A DNA stretch of 64,000 nt, taken from Drosophila persimilis (lineage: Eukaryota > Arthropoda > Insecta > Diptera > Drosophilidae). The position numbers and the translations under genes are program-made. The stretch is taken from contig NW_020825298.1 of assembly GCF_003286085.1 (NCBI RefSeq), forward strand, positions 7,936,001-8,000,000, in the 5' to 3' direction. Of this stretch, positions 1 through 13,185 are shown one piece after another. The notes beneath the pieces are model-generated. The model searched no databases and was not told the DNA's origin. It worked only from the letters and a program-made list of their open reading frames with translations. Each line of letters begins with the position of its first letter. Within the stretch, counting starts at the first letter, position 1.

Positions 1-968
1 TGGTTAATGAAAACAGCTACTTTTTAAGATTGTTTCCACAAGGTTTTCTTTGATTTTACAAGAACTTTCATTAGCTAATTCTCTTGTACATTTTGAATAT
101 ATCTCTTGGCGAATATTACGCCTACATTTACATCTAAACATAAGCATAGGAACGAGAACGAGAAGAAACTAATAAAAACTAACAAGAAAACCGCCATGGA
201 ACGCGCTTTGCACAAATGCGAAACAAGCAACAAATATAACGATCGAAAGGGCAACAAAACATTTGTTAAGTTTTTACAATGAAGAGCATTAATAATAAAA
301 AATAACAACTAAATTAATATTAAATATTGCAAGCTATTTGAACGGGAAAACCAAACCATTTCTCATATGATTTTATTTTTTTGTTTTCTTTTGGTTTCCG
401 TTCTCTCGCGTATTATTTTGAAAAACTGTTTTTTAATTATTGTATAGTTAAGCAAATTGTATACTATTTGAACTAAACAACAAACAAAATTGTTCTCTCA
501 ATAATTCATGAACAAACAAATTAAATTAATTATATATACATTTATATATATAATTGGATATATATATATATACACTATACATATATATGAATTTCAGAAA
601 ATACAAGAAATTGCAATAAAGAAATCTATTGAACACCAAAACAAAAAACCAACAAAACAATTCCATTTATTTTTCAATGGGTGTGGGAGGGTCTTAGGTC
701 TATATAATGGACTTTGAAAGACCCAGAGGTATGTATAGCAGTTTGAAAAGATATATAGTAATGATTCTGCCACAGGAAATGGTGAAAATTAAGTAAATTT
801 TAGAGCTCCCAAAAGTCATTGTATAACTCAGCTTAGAAATGTCAGAACCCACCAATTGAAGGGCATTCGGAGCCCTGAAATCATCTCAAATTCAAACATT
901 TAAGCCACAATCTTCTACTACCAACTGCTGCGCAAAGTTGGCCTGCTACAGAGTACCATATTACATTG
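1..968. other. AT-rich non-coding stretch
   Basis: No convincing open reading frame is seen. The stretch is strongly AT-rich, with TA-rich low-complexity sequence around 520-590. If the minus-strand exon at 969-1076 is real, this is its 3' untranslated region and 3' flank. A minus-strand AATAAA-type signal (TTTATT on the plus strand, about 666-671) would be a suitable cleavage signal. Short frames at 75-308 and 508-717 have no coding character. Confidence 0.5.
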
Positions 969-1076
969 TTAAACCTCCTCCACAGCGGACTGCTTAATAT
1001 TCGACTCCAGCTGGCGTTTGGGGAACCGCTTTATGACCACTTTCGGTATTTGTTTCGATTTCATTACCAAAATTTG
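969..1076 (-). CDS. Candidate last coding exon of an unidentified minus-strand gene
   Basis: On the minus strand a frame of 35 codons runs from a possible 3' splice site (TTGCAATAG before 1076) to a TAA at 971-969. The peptide is basic then acidic, with segments VVIKRFPKRQLESN and KQSAVEEV at the C-terminus. Codon third positions are mostly G or C, unlike the surrounding DNA. The exon would enter in phase 0. I did not find a firmly matching upstream exon: the nearest coding-like DNA on the same strand is around 2,040-2,450, without a good donor. It contains an internal ATG (codon 5), so it could also be a 31-codon small ORF. The gene is not recognised. Confidence 0.35.
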   Translation of the reverse strand, partial: QILVMKSKQIPKVVIKRFPKRQLESNIKQSAVEEV

Positions 1077-4000
1077 CTATTGCAATAACAACTCAAACGG
1101 TCGTCTCAACTCTCTAGACGACACCACACAAAAAGCGAAAGAAACGCTGGCCCCCCGAGGGCCTGACCTTCCATTGTATCCGATGGGGAGAGCAGAGTAA
1201 AGCCCAACCAAGTGGAAGTGAGTCGGAGCCGAGACCGAGACAGAGACCGAGACTCCATTCACCTCTTTTGGCCGTTGGCTGTGGGCCAATAAAGCGCTTC
1301 ATTAACCAGTGCCAGAGCCATAGCCAGAGCCACCCATCACCCATACTCATACTATTTACAAGAGCCCGCAAAAATTCCAATGCTAAGCTAGGGGAATCCA
1401 TCCCATCCATTCAATCCAAAAGATGCCCCTCGGGGCACTCTGATCAACAGTTGGTTTCCCGGAGGAGGAGCATCGGGCTGGGGTGGTGGCATCCGTTGTG
1501 CTTTCCACAAAATGTTTCAATAGTTTTGTACGAAAAGTTTTTTGGAGTTGAATGTCTGGGAATAATCCATGAAATTTCAATTACAAGACCAGGGCAAATT
1601 ATGCCCGAGGACAGTGCAGAGCGCCTTCGGTTCGGCCGGTCTGGTCTGTGGAATGTCTAGGGTGCATGCCTGCTTGGTGTACAATTATATTGTAATCTAA
1701 CGAGTGTGGCTCTATAGCTCTTGACTCTTGGCTGCTGCTCTCTTGCTGGAATGTTGTGGGGGAGCAGATGAAAAACATGAACAAAAAAAGCGTTACTATA
1801 TTTTTGCCGACAAATTTTTGCAGAGTTTTCCAGTTTTTCTTTTCGTTGCGCAATGAGAGTGGTGGTGGTGGCGCTGGAAAAAGCTCTCTCTCTCTCTCCA
1901 TCTCTCTCCCAATCAATCTCTTTCTCCTTCGATTGAAATTCCTCAATGAAGCTTGCTCTCTGCCACAATCTCTCTCTCTCTCTCACTCTCTCCATTTGGC
2001 CACATTTCTCTGTGGCTATTTGGCTATTTTGCATTGCTATTGCTCCGCAAAAGAAAGTCTCATGTCTCTGTCGCTCTCTGGGGGTACACTCTCTGCCTCT
2101 CTCTCCAGTTGGGGGTACGGGATGTCTCTGCCACTGCTACTCTGTGTTGCCGGTCTGGTCGGGGTCTCTGGTCTCTTGTATTTGCCTCTGCCACGGCCTG
2201 GTGTTGCCTGCCACGGCCTGCTTGCTGCCTGGCCTGATGCCGATGCCGCTGCCTGACTTTCTGCCTGTCCGGAGTTTTCAAGCATTTTAGTTGAATTTCG
2301 ACTGCGCGACGTGTAAGTCTCCTCCGATTCTCCTCCGGAAACCGTCGTCGGCGTCGTCTGTTTCGGTGGCTCCGTCAATTCCGTGGCTCTCTGTGTATTT
2401 TGCGTACTCTGCGACGTCTTTTGGGACAATTTCGGCCGACAATTGTCCATCAATCCAGCCGAAAGAAGGAAAAGAAACAAACAAAAAATCCACAAAGAAA
2501 ACTCGCATCTCGTCTCGTCGGAGGAAAATATAAATATAAATTCCTTGTGCTTCAACAACGTCTGACAGCGGCGGCGACGGCGGCGGCATTTTCCTCCAGT
2601 ATGATGTTATTTCTGTGCATTCGGCGATTTTAGGTTGGTTTTTTTTTTGGGGGGGGTTTTTTTTTTTGCTCGACCGCTTGGGTTTTGCCAATTTTCCTAT
2701 TTTGAATATTAAAAGCCAAGTGCCGGGCCGCAACGGCGATGACGCTGACAGTTTTTTGTGTGCCCCCCGTGGCCGCTCAGGTTTTCCTCCACTGGCACTA
2801 CACTGGTACTCCTCCTCCGATTAAGACCAGTCTGGCATCGTGGCTGCGTTGCCTGGTTACGTTTACAACTCAGCCATGGACCAGGGGCCACGGACCAGGG
2901 ACCAGGGACCTGGGACCGATGCCATGCATTATACATAAGCTCTAGTGAGAGGTCTGGGGAAAGATTCGATGGAGAAACAGAGAGTAGAGAAAGAGAGAGC
3001 GGAGAGGTGAGAGGAGAGGAGTCGACAATGTGCTAGAGCTGAAGTAGCTTCATCTGCAGCTTCAACTGCTGCCACTGCCACTGGCACTGGCACTGCCCCT
3101 GCCTCTGGGTCCCCCAACTAGATTAAGTGTGAGCTGGAGTTGTGGCTTTTATTTTTGGAACTGGAACTCTTTATTATTAGCCACGACTCTTACCATTTGC
3201 GCTGTTAACGCTACTCCACTTGGACCCGTCCTGCAATATTAATGACCATTTTCCCTGACAAATATTGAAGCGATTGTAACACGCCTGCCAAAGGTAATTG
3301 TAACTGGAACTGCGGTTCGTTAAGGGGTATCCATCTGCGGTTTTGGGGTAGGCTTTATCCATCGATTGGTCATGCGAAACTCTGAATGCCATTACCCACT
3401 GGCGATTGGCATTACGTTTCGCTGAACCAAACTAATGAATCGATTGCGGAATTCGACACTTGACATCTGTATCTGTATCTGTATTTGTATCGGTATCGCG
3501 TGTGAAAACTCATACGAACTATGAGATGTGTTGGGATACGACTTTAATTTATACGGATTCAAATGCTATTTATATGGAGTACAAATATTCCTGTGCTGAT
3601 GCTTAAATTTATGCTAATTTTGAGGTTTAGCATATATTTTGTTGATATTTCAATTTACACAAATTCTGGGGTAGCATATTATGGTATGTTGCTCCTTAAG
3701 TCTATAGTAAATATTTACATTTCAGGTATCTCGCTTGCCCCTAGGTTGCTCCTTAAATTTATACAAATTTTTGGCTGCAGCGCATAACATTCTTTCTTCA
3801 ATTTATACGGACTTCAAGCCATGGAAATATACAATTTCTATACATTCATTAATTTACGAAAAGTTTTGCATGTAGGGTATTTTTTGCTACTTTTAAATAA
3901 TAGGAATTTCCCTCTTAAATGTAAAGAATTTGGTTAGTCGGGCGTATAATATTTTCGTTCATAATTTTTCATTGAAACCCAAAGGAATTCTTGTTAAAAA

Positions 4001-5578
4001 TAAACAAATTTATAGATAAAGCATAATTTTTAGTAGAGCATTATTTTGCTCCATAAAATAAAACTCATTTGAGGAGAGATATTCCAACCTTGTAGATTTT
4101 TCCTTTAAAAATGTTCCCCAATATCTATTATTGGGGAATTTCCAGATGGACAAGCCGAAATCGCGACAAATATCCAGGTATATCGGCTATGGGTTTTCTC
4201 GAAAAGTTATACAAATTTCTACGCCCACTAGCTTTGGCTCTACTCTAATTTATAATACTCAAAAGATAGTTAAATGGCACAAGTCGTAAAGACTTTGAAT
4301 TAATGTTGTTTCGTAGGGGGCTGTGATATTAAGTTTCAGTCATAAATTTACCTTAACAGTGGCCTTACGCCATTTGCGGGGGACACATTTTGAAAGTGCA
4401 GCAGCTATATAGTTTATAGTGCTGTGTAATCTTTAGTTTTCACATAAATTTATATAAACATTTAAGGATCAGAAGCATTTGCTTTATCTGCAATGGCTTT
4501 TGGTGAAAATGTAAGAAATATGTGGGTTTTCTTTGGTTTGTTTTTTTCAGAAGTATACCAGAGCTGTGGATAGTAGGTTTGAGGCTTTGCCTACACCCTC
4601 GAACATCTCTTTTAGGCGGACAGCGGCAAAAGTGTAATATTGTTTCCTTCAGTTGATTTATTTTCACCCTTCAGCTTCAGTCTGAAGTTGTGGAAGCGTC
4701 AGGCGCTGGTAAAATGTGCGAAAAGTTTGCTTTTGACACAAAGATAATTGAATTTTATTTAAAGCCTTTCAAGAATATGATTTTTCATACATGAGTTTTC
4801 CACAACGGCGGTTGAATCCGAATAATTTGGCTGTATTTTTCTGCAGGAGCCTCGAGAGTTTTGGAGTTTCCCCTGACATTTCCCAGATATCAAAATGGAA
4901 TTAACAACAGAGTTTCTCTTAGTTTCGGTGGTGACTACGACTACCCCCACAATTGTGGTGTAGCTAACCAAAACGACTCTGATTCCCGACTAAATGTTGA
5001 GCAAATTCTGTCCCACTGCAGTGCCAAGAGCAAAGCTACTAAAACCAGTCGGAGCATCTCCCGTGGCACAAACCCGTGGCATACTTTCAGGCGAGGACAC
5101 GGCGCGGCACAGCTGGAGGAAAAAAGTGGAAAGCCAAGAGAAAAACGGTGCAAAACCAGTAGGAAATCAGGGAAAAAACCAAGAGAAAAACGTTGCAAAA
5201 CCAGGAGAAAAACAGTCCGAAACCAGGAGACAAACAGACAACACAGAACTGCGTTGAATGTGGATGGGAAATCAAGGTATCAGCAGGTTCGAGGCCAGGC
5301 CATCGTTTAGCACAATTCGATGGTTAATTTTTTATGCGATTACCCCCCTGCCCCTGCCAGGAGGATTGTAATTGCATTTTAATATTGATGATATATTGAT
5401 GGCCCTGGGATGTGTGACCGGGCCAATGAGCTGCCAGCAGACAGACGCCTGTGCGGAGCGATCTGCCAATTGTGTGTCTCTTTACTTCATTTATGAAATT
5501 TACATTTATTTCATTCAGTGACAGACAGCACACCACACCTCGAAAGCAGTCGCTTTTGATTAAGGTTATTGCGATTGT
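1077..5578. other. Non-coding region with low-complexity tracts
   Basis: This holds purine/pyrimidine-rich repeats (CT tracts near 1,880-1,995) and a GC-rich island around 2,040-2,620, whose minus strand is open in more than one frame. It also holds a poly-G/poly-T run near 2,640-2,668, TATCTG repeats near 3,466-3,495, and long AT-rich DNA from 3,540 to 4,450. The island at 2,040-2,620 could be a promoter or 5' exon of a minus-strand gene, but I cannot find a convincing donor or a frame that excludes chance. An imperfect repeat of about 45 bp occurs at 5,120-5,235. Confidence 0.4.
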
Positions 5579-5790
5579 AGTACCCGGTAGTCGCTACGAG
5601 AAAGGGTCTATATAGATATAGAAATCGAGCGAGAAAATAGAGATATATAGAGATATAGATATGCAGTATAGAGATCAGATGTTACTAATCTACAAATATG
5701 TTTAGGTTTCATTAGATCGTGTATACCAATCTCTCAATCTTCCTCCAATTTAAGAGACTTTCCCAGTTTTGGGTATCTTATAGTCGTTAT
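5579..5790. mobile_element. Degenerate DINE-1/INE-1-like Helitron remnant
   Basis: The stretch begins with a TACCCGGTAGTCGCTACGAG-like terminus and ends with GGGTATCTTATAGTCG, the boundary sequences typical of Drosophila DINE-1/INE-1 (Helentron) copies. The interior is AT-rich with GATATA repeats and no coding capacity. It is a small non-autonomous remnant. The boundary match rests on remembered consensus sequence. Confidence 0.45.
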
Positions 5791-6252
5791 GTCTACTTTA
5801 AAGTTCTTACTGGCTTGTGCTGTGCTGCGTTGGGTCACGCCTGGGTCAAGGGTCAGGCGCTGAGGCGCTGATTGTGTGTTGGGGGCGGGGTCCTCATTTG
5901 CATAGTTTGATTTCGCGTTTGTCAGCCCTTGCCATTGTTGACACTCGGTCGTCAGCTGTGGCAACAACAGCGAGGGGCACCAACATCGCGGCGAAAGGTG
6001 AGCATCGCAACAGCAGCAACGTATTTGTCAAAAATCAATTGTACGGTTAAGTGCCAGGACACTTTACACGAAATTTTCCACTCTCCTGGGCTACGCACTC
6101 ACGCTGACACAGCTCCTGCTACTCCTGGCTCTACTGTTCTGGCTCCTGTTCGTCCTCCATGCGGGATTTCCATTTACAATATTAAATTTGTGCTGAAGTC
6201 GTGTCGACTCCCTCCCTCAATACAACTGCATTACTTTCGTTTTTCCCCACAG

Positions 6253-6284
<32 letters not shown>

Positions 6285-9200
6285 ACAGAATCCACTCCAC
6301 TCGCACACCATCTTAAACAAGAAGTTCATTTCCCATTTCCCCAACGAAAGAGACCAACGACGACTCCTACAAACAATGGATTCCATCACGAAAATACGTA
6401 TATGTCAATCGAAAGTATTTCATTTCATTTTATTTTTCGTTCTTCTGTTTCTAAGAAATTTTGGGTTTCTGGTTTTTCCCGGGGAGAGGGGAGAGAAAAA
6501 CCTTTTTCGGTTTTTATTTACAATTGGCTTATCTTGGATTTGTCTGTGGCTTGCCTACGATTTCGATGAAATGGATATTTTTGCCAAACAGAAAAATGGC
6601 AATTATTTATTGATTAGGTAGACATTAAGATTTATCCTTCAAAACGGGGGACAAAAGCATATCAATATCGCAGGTTTCGACCCAAACGAGAGGACAGGGC
6701 AAACATTGATTTAGTCCCGGTCAAAGTTTGTCGAGTGGCCGGCCTGACCTTTCGACAATTTTTGTCCAATTTGAGGCAATTTGCAAGAGAAAAACTTTCG
6801 CCGTGCAAAGTCTAATTAGATGAGACATCGGTATAAAGTGTAGATAATTTGCATATTTCTCGAAAATTCACGAAACATTGAATAAGACTTTCATCTCATT
6901 TGGGAACTTTTCGAGGGACTTTCCTTTAGATTGTTCAACTTGCTGTTCGAGATATGTTAATGAAGTTAAGCGAAGAACTTTGCCTTCTTGTTTGATTGTG
7001 CTCGTAATGCTATGGTTTTTTCCTTCAAAGAGGATCGACGTGAAAAATCAGTTTATTCCACTAACTTATTGGCACATTAAAGCACAGAAATCCAAACTTT
7101 TTGACCTTTTTGTAAACAATATTTACTGAGTCATTAGGGTATTTTTTGTGCCCTGCAATACATAAATATGTGTGACTGGAAGAGGTCTTTGCTGCTAAGC
7201 CACACTGTGAGAGATATATAGAGAGCGGCACAAGAGTCCAATACGTTGGTGAAAATATTTTATTAAATTCCTAATAAATATACATGTATATATTTAAGTC
7301 TGCACTTTGCCTAATTATAAATCCCCCATAATTAATGGCATCTCGCATCTAATCTCATCTCTCATATCTAATATCTACTATTTAATCTTCAAATATCACA
7401 AGACTCCTTCCTGAGGGCTGCTTTAACAGCAAGGAATCCCAGCCGACGCTGGGCTTTAAACAAATTAGTTTGAATAATTTGCTGGCGCTTGTATCATTTA
7501 TAAACCGAAAACTTCTTAATCAAGCCACACAAACCACACAAGGGTTTTGCCCAGCTGCCATTTTCCCCCACCGCGTTGCTTAATTGTCCTTTGGTGCGTT
7601 TTCTCTATGGGTTTCTCTCTTGCTCCTCTGTTGCCTTTAATCCCGGGCAAAACTTTGACAGAGAAGAGCTTTCCCCAGGACTCTGTGGTTGCTGGACTGC
7701 ATCTTATCTTGAGCACATCCCAAAACGCATTGACAGCCACTTGATGCTGCTCCTGGTGGTTTTATTTTTAGTTTTTCCTTGCAGGTCCTCCGCAGTACAG
7801 TCCACAGTCCTGGCTGGACGTAACTTGCAAATCCTTTATGATTTAGTAGTGTGTCCGTTGTGTGACTTCGAGACCATGACACGCCTCCCTCGGCTGTCCC
7901 TCGGCTGTCACATAAACCGATTAAACTGTGAGCAGCTTATGCATTTTGTATCTGTCAGCTATCTGGTATCTGGCGAATGTGCAGCCATAAGCAGGTCAGG
8001 CTTGAGGCCTCCACCAACAGAGGGTCCCCGCCGGGACGCCATGCCACATCGATCAACATGACTGCAAGTGCTTCCATTAGTGACGCAAATTTCTTGTTAA
8101 ACTTTGATTCGACAAAGTGCATTCGTTGACTGTTTTTGTAATTATCATTGCCTCGACGGCTTCGTCTCCCGCTGATGCTCTCCGGCATCTTCTTATGGTT
8201 TTTCTACTGGCTTTTTTTGCAGACTTTTATTTCTCATTCTTCCGCTCCGAAGCACGGCAATATAAACATGCAAAACTTTTCCCTGATTTGTTTATTATTC
8301 CTCATTGCTCTTTGAGGCCTGCTACTCGGCAGCTCCTCAAACTCACAACTCCAGCTCCTGATTGTATACCCCTTCAGCTGCCCCTTCTGTTGTAGTGGTT
8401 CTCTTTTAGTTAAGGCAGAATAATACAATAATGGGGAGGGGGCATAATACATTTATTATAAGGCTGGGATAGAGAGAACAAAGGCTGAGTGGAGTGGAGG
8501 ATGGAGTAGACATTTTAATGGAAATCATAGAAATTAGAAAAGTTGCATCTTAAATTACCAGTTGTTGAACAGAACTGCAGAACTGTTTGAAGAACTATCG
8601 GATAACTGTCAACTGGCTTGAGGGAAATCTGAGCGCACCTCAAAGTTTCACTCGAGCTGTCTGTCTGTCTGTCGTATTCTATTATCAATGTGTCAAGAAA
8701 CAATACAAGAAAAAATACTTAAGAAGCCAAAACTTTTATGAATCTTCGCTACACCAGAGACACCCAGCAGATGGACATTATTAGATACTAGAAATGTGGC
8801 TCAATCTCAGTACTATCTGTGCCTTATTTTTCCCCCTGTAAAGGGAATCTATCTTGTCAAAAACTTTAACAAAATGAACGCCTTGGCCATGGGATTGTCG
8901 CTGACAGGAAATATTTATTGAACCAAGAGCTTAACAAGCTTAAGGTCTTATTTAAGGTTCGCTCTTCACGGAGTGTAATGCTACAGGCCCTTGCTTTTCA
9001 ATTTCTATCTCTAGTTCCACTTAAAGACAGAAACCAGAAACCTCTCCTTCTGTTTTGAAGGACCTTCTTTCTGTTAAATCCTAGGGTATGACCAATTTTT
9101 GGCATTCCGTTTCCACTTTTTGGTTGTACTCACATTTGTGTGATTATTTTCGCATGAGCCTGGGTGCCATTCGCCTAATTTATTATTCAATTAAAGCAGC

Positions 9201-12200
9201 AAAAAATAAACTTTAATCGCGGCGTAGTCATCAGCAAAAGGCCCCAAAAGACAACACACACAAACACATGCACAGAGGCACTCAGGCACGACCACACACA
9301 CGCACACAGGCTGGCTCTTTCTCTCGGTCTCTTTATCGCTATCCTCCTTACAAGTGTGCCAAAAAAAAGACAAAAAAAACAAAGAGAGAAGAAAATGAAA
9401 CCAAGAATGTATTGCTATAGTTTGTGGAAATGCCCGACTAAAAGATACCTCTTAGGTTACTCCCAAAGAGACTTTCGTTAGACGACAATGAGAGGGAGCC
9501 TAAGCTGCTCTTCTAGGAACTGCCATCATAGTCCTCTATGAATCTCAAGGAGATGGTGGTACGACCCTTGTTCTCTACGACCACAGGGTATGCACAAAAA
9601 ATAAATATGGAAAATCGTGTGCCAAGAAAATTGCAGCAACAATTTTGCCTTTGTTGCCATTTGTTTTTTTTGTTTCACTCTCTGATTTTTCGTTGTTCGT
9701 GATGGAAGTTTTTGCTGTTGCCTTTCGAGTGTGAATGCGAGTGTGTGCACATACTAATGTGAGTGCGTGTGTGGCGGTGTGTGGGTTTTTCGGTCTCCTG
9801 TAATCGATTAAAAGTGCATGTCAAACTGTGCGTGCGCTCGCATTTTTTTAATGGGCTGCTAAAAAGCAACACGAAGGGAGGGGGGGGGGGGGGGGGGGGA
9901 GGAGTAGGAGGTGGAGGAAATAATAAAAACAAACACACAACAACGACAAAAATAAGCTCAGGCGCATTAACAAGAAAATGTGCGATGAAACAACAAAATG
10001 AAAAGCGACAAAAAAAAACTTTAAGTGCAGAAAACAAACAACAACAAAAAGAAAAAGAAAACTGAGACAAGAAAGAAAAGGATTGTCTGCAACGAAGAAT
10101 TCGATACACTTTCAGAGTGTGATTTTGAACCAAAATATAAAGGAATTCAATACAGAATTCTAATAGATTACAAGCCATTACAAGAGTAATAAACATTTGA
10201 ATACTAATGAATATTTATTACTGTAGTTGTAGAATCATAAAATCTTTATACACTCTAATCGAGCTATTCTTTATGAGAAGCAAAGGGGAAGTGAATCGAT
10301 CCATTTGATCCATTTTAATCGTATTACCCCCGCCAGCGTAAGGGTATACGTGAAAAAACAACGTAAAATATGACAAAATTTACGAGCAGCATCGCTCGCT
10401 TCTCATATTTGTACATACCAGAGGACTCCACTTCTCGCTATAAGCTCTCGTGTAGGATGGAGGATGGAGGATGGAGGAGCATCCTCTCTGTGCCCCTTCT
10501 CTTCGTGCATCTGCTGCTGTGGTGACGCTTCCTCGTGTGGCTTGTTTTTAGTGCTTTGGCACGTAATGGGGTCGTTCCACAATCCCAGCCGGCCATGCCC
10601 CGTCCCCGCATGCAACAACCTCCATTTTGCCCACATTTTCCTTTTGTGTGGCGCCCGTTGTTGTTGCTGTTGTTTGCATGCCGCCTGGCTTTCCTCGGAA
10701 CGGGACGGTCTCCTCCAAAAACTCATCGCTTGCCACTTGTGTGCCATATGATGATGATGAGATGAGCGCCGCGTTGAGTCGAGTCGAGTCGAGTTGAGTT
10801 TTGGCTTAGCGGATACGAAAGGAGGCCCAAACTAACAGCCAAGTGAGTGCCGTCGCGTCTGTGATGGAATATGGTATGCCCTCCACCCTTCGCCGATGCC
10901 TGGCCGCACTTATCACTTGATGATTACGATGATGCCAACTCTGGTCTGTGGGTCTCGGTCTACGTCTACGTCTGCGTCTGCGTCTACATCTGTGTCTGGT
11001 GGCGGTACTTCCTTCTGTTTGATGTGATATGAAGAACCGATTAACCGCCATTCAAGTGGCTCAGCAAGGGGCCTCCTCTTTATTTCAATTCCTCCTAAGA
11101 AGCTGTCTCTTTCTCTTATTCTCTCCCTAAGAAGCTTCGTCCTTTTATCAGCACCCATCTCTATCGCTCCTTGAGGGGCCGTCTGCACTTCTCTATTAAA
11201 AGCTATCGCTCCATTAGAAGTTATCTCTATTTCAGCATTAGAAACCATCTTTCTCTCTCTCTCTCTTTCGCTCCATGAGAGCGCCCCTCTCTGTCGCTCA
11301 ATTAGGAGCCTTCTCTGTCTCTGTGCTGGGGCTGGCTGGCAGATTTGTGGAAACCACGAAAGCAAATTACGTTGACGACGAGCATCATTTTCCACTTTAT
11401 TGAATTACCCCCGAAAAACGCCACATAGAGAGGCGGATGTGGCGGGCAGGAAAAGGAGGACCTGGCCACAATATGTGCTGGATTTTTTGGGGCTCTGTCC
11501 GCAGCAGGACCAGGAGGACGATGACGACGACGACGACGACGATGATTCCCCTCGCCAGATAAACAGAATTTCAATTTAAAATAATTTTATATATTTTCTT
11601 TGGGTAATTTTCTTCCTTTTTTTTCTGCTGTCTTGGCATAATTTTTAGGAAGAGGTTTGGGGGGCGGGGGGAGGGGCCCATCCACTTCCGTTGTCTGTCT
11701 GTCTGACTGTCAGCCACGGAAGCAATGTCTTTACTTAGCCTCAGACATAAAGAAGTTATCAGCATGGCGTTTATGGTTCTGCTTCAAGGGGTGCCACCAC
11801 CCCACCCAAAATGGTTATGGGTGGCACCACCACCACCCACCACCAGCACAGTGGTTAAATAGGGGGCCCAAAACCTGCTGTCAGCTCCTTCCATGATGCG
11901 ATGCCTTTCATTAGCCGCGTAAAACTCGAGGACTGTCAGTCGCTTTGTTTAACTTTTGTTTGGCTGTTTGTTTGCCGGTTCTTTTCTCTTTTTTTTTTCG
12001 TCACAATTTTGATGAGGCCCATCACCTACACAGCAGCTGGGACGGGGGGTGGGGGTGGGAGGTAGTCTCTCCTCTCTATATAGAGAATATACAATATACA
12101 ATTCAGAGCTCTGAATATACATATACATAATCATCATTGTTATGCGCCGTTTGAGGCACTTTCGCTAGACACCCAACCAGGAGCTGTGGCGGCACAGTGG

Positions 12201-12949
12201 CACCAATTGTGTTGGGTATTGCTTTTGCCAGTAGAAGACTAGGCTGGGAGAGTGTATATGATCTCATATCTCATATCTTTGTACTGGTATCTGGACCATC
12301 GCATAATCAATTCCGAATCAATGAGCATTCCCGTACCACTGTGCCCTGTCAGCCGCATTCCATTCCCCAGTGGGCGCCATTCAAGCTGCGTGCTTAAAAG
12401 AGCATTGCCCGCCGGCATTATGTTTTGTGTCAGCACTAAAAGATATAGGTGGCAGGAGACTACAGGGCAAGGGGGAGGAATAGGGGGATAGGCAGAAAGG
12501 GAGAGGATGCGAGAGTAGGACATACTGTTGACGGCATTGCACGTACTTTTGTGGGTTAGCAGGCCTTTCATCCTGGTTCTGTTCTGTGCTCTGTTCTGTG
12601 CTCTGCTTTTGGCTCTCTAAGTTGGCCATGTTGACTATGTCATTTGCTAATTTAGCACAAACGGTTTGAGTCTACTTGGCCCGACTACACTACACACCAG
12701 ACCACACACTGGGCTCAACTTGCATTTGCCAAAAGGTCAACAGAACGATAGAGACTGAGAGTGAAGGGGACACATCCAAAGCAAACGAACATTAATTAAG
12801 CAGGCCAGCAGCTCCGGCTCCGGCTCCAGCTCCTCCGACTATGGATGACAAATATGCCACAAGACGGGGCAGAGACTAAAAGGATGTCAGCGACATGTGC
12901 AAAAATAATAGTGGTCAAACGCCTATGGTCAAGTGAATAATAACCGAAC
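5791..12949. other. Non-coding region with microsatellites
   Basis: I see no supported gene. Present are an (AC)n tract at 6,253-6,279, CA-rich sequence near 9,255-9,310, an uninterrupted G20 run at 9,880-9,899, and ATG/ATGATG repeats near 10,750. Also present are GAGTC repeats near 10,777-10,800, a GACGTCTGC-type degenerate repeat near 10,955-11,000 and a GAC/GAT repeat near 11,517-11,545. A GC-rich patch at 10,403-10,760 is open on both strands, which points to composition rather than coding. The stretch probably holds regulatory DNA or distant introns. Confidence 0.4.
9880..9899 (+). repeat. G20 homopolymer run
   Basis: Twenty consecutive G residues followed by AGGAGTAGGAGGTGGAGG. The G-rich block could form a G-quadruplex on the plus strand. 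It is a likely site of length polymorphism or of sequencing error. Confidence 0.9.
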
Positions 12950-13185
12950 CGATGGAGCCAGAAGGGTGCAAAGATTATTGTATTCTGGGAAATGAATATT
13001 CAATTCCCAGGCATCCACTCTGGTATTTTAAAGATAAATAACTCTTCCTGGGTTTGAATATACAAATCATCTAATAGAATATATCAGAAATCTAGACAAA
13101 AGCAGCCTTTAATGGCATCAATATCTTCCGCCGACTAATAGCTTTTCTTTCAAACCTTTCGTAGGGTATCTTACAGTCGTTCCTA
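12950..13185. mobile_element. Possible Helitron-like remnant
   Basis: The right end has GGGTATCTTACAGTCG (about 13,165-13,180), matching the terminal motif of the DINE-1-like copies at 5,579 and 45,695 in this window. The left boundary is uncertain and the interior is AT-rich and non-coding. The call rests on one terminal motif only. Confidence 0.25.

Noticed and set aside
4861-5310. 149-codon plus-strand frame with Lys/Arg repeats
   Set aside because: It starts at TTG, not ATG, and the Lys/Arg repeats follow an imperfect 45-bp DNA repeat of AAACCAGGAGAAAAAC type. No family resemblance.
10403-10747. 114-codon minus-strand frame with Gln run and a GTATGT donor-like end
   Set aside because: The plus strand is equally open in two frames, and there is no domain, partner exon or consistent phase. 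Composition explains it.
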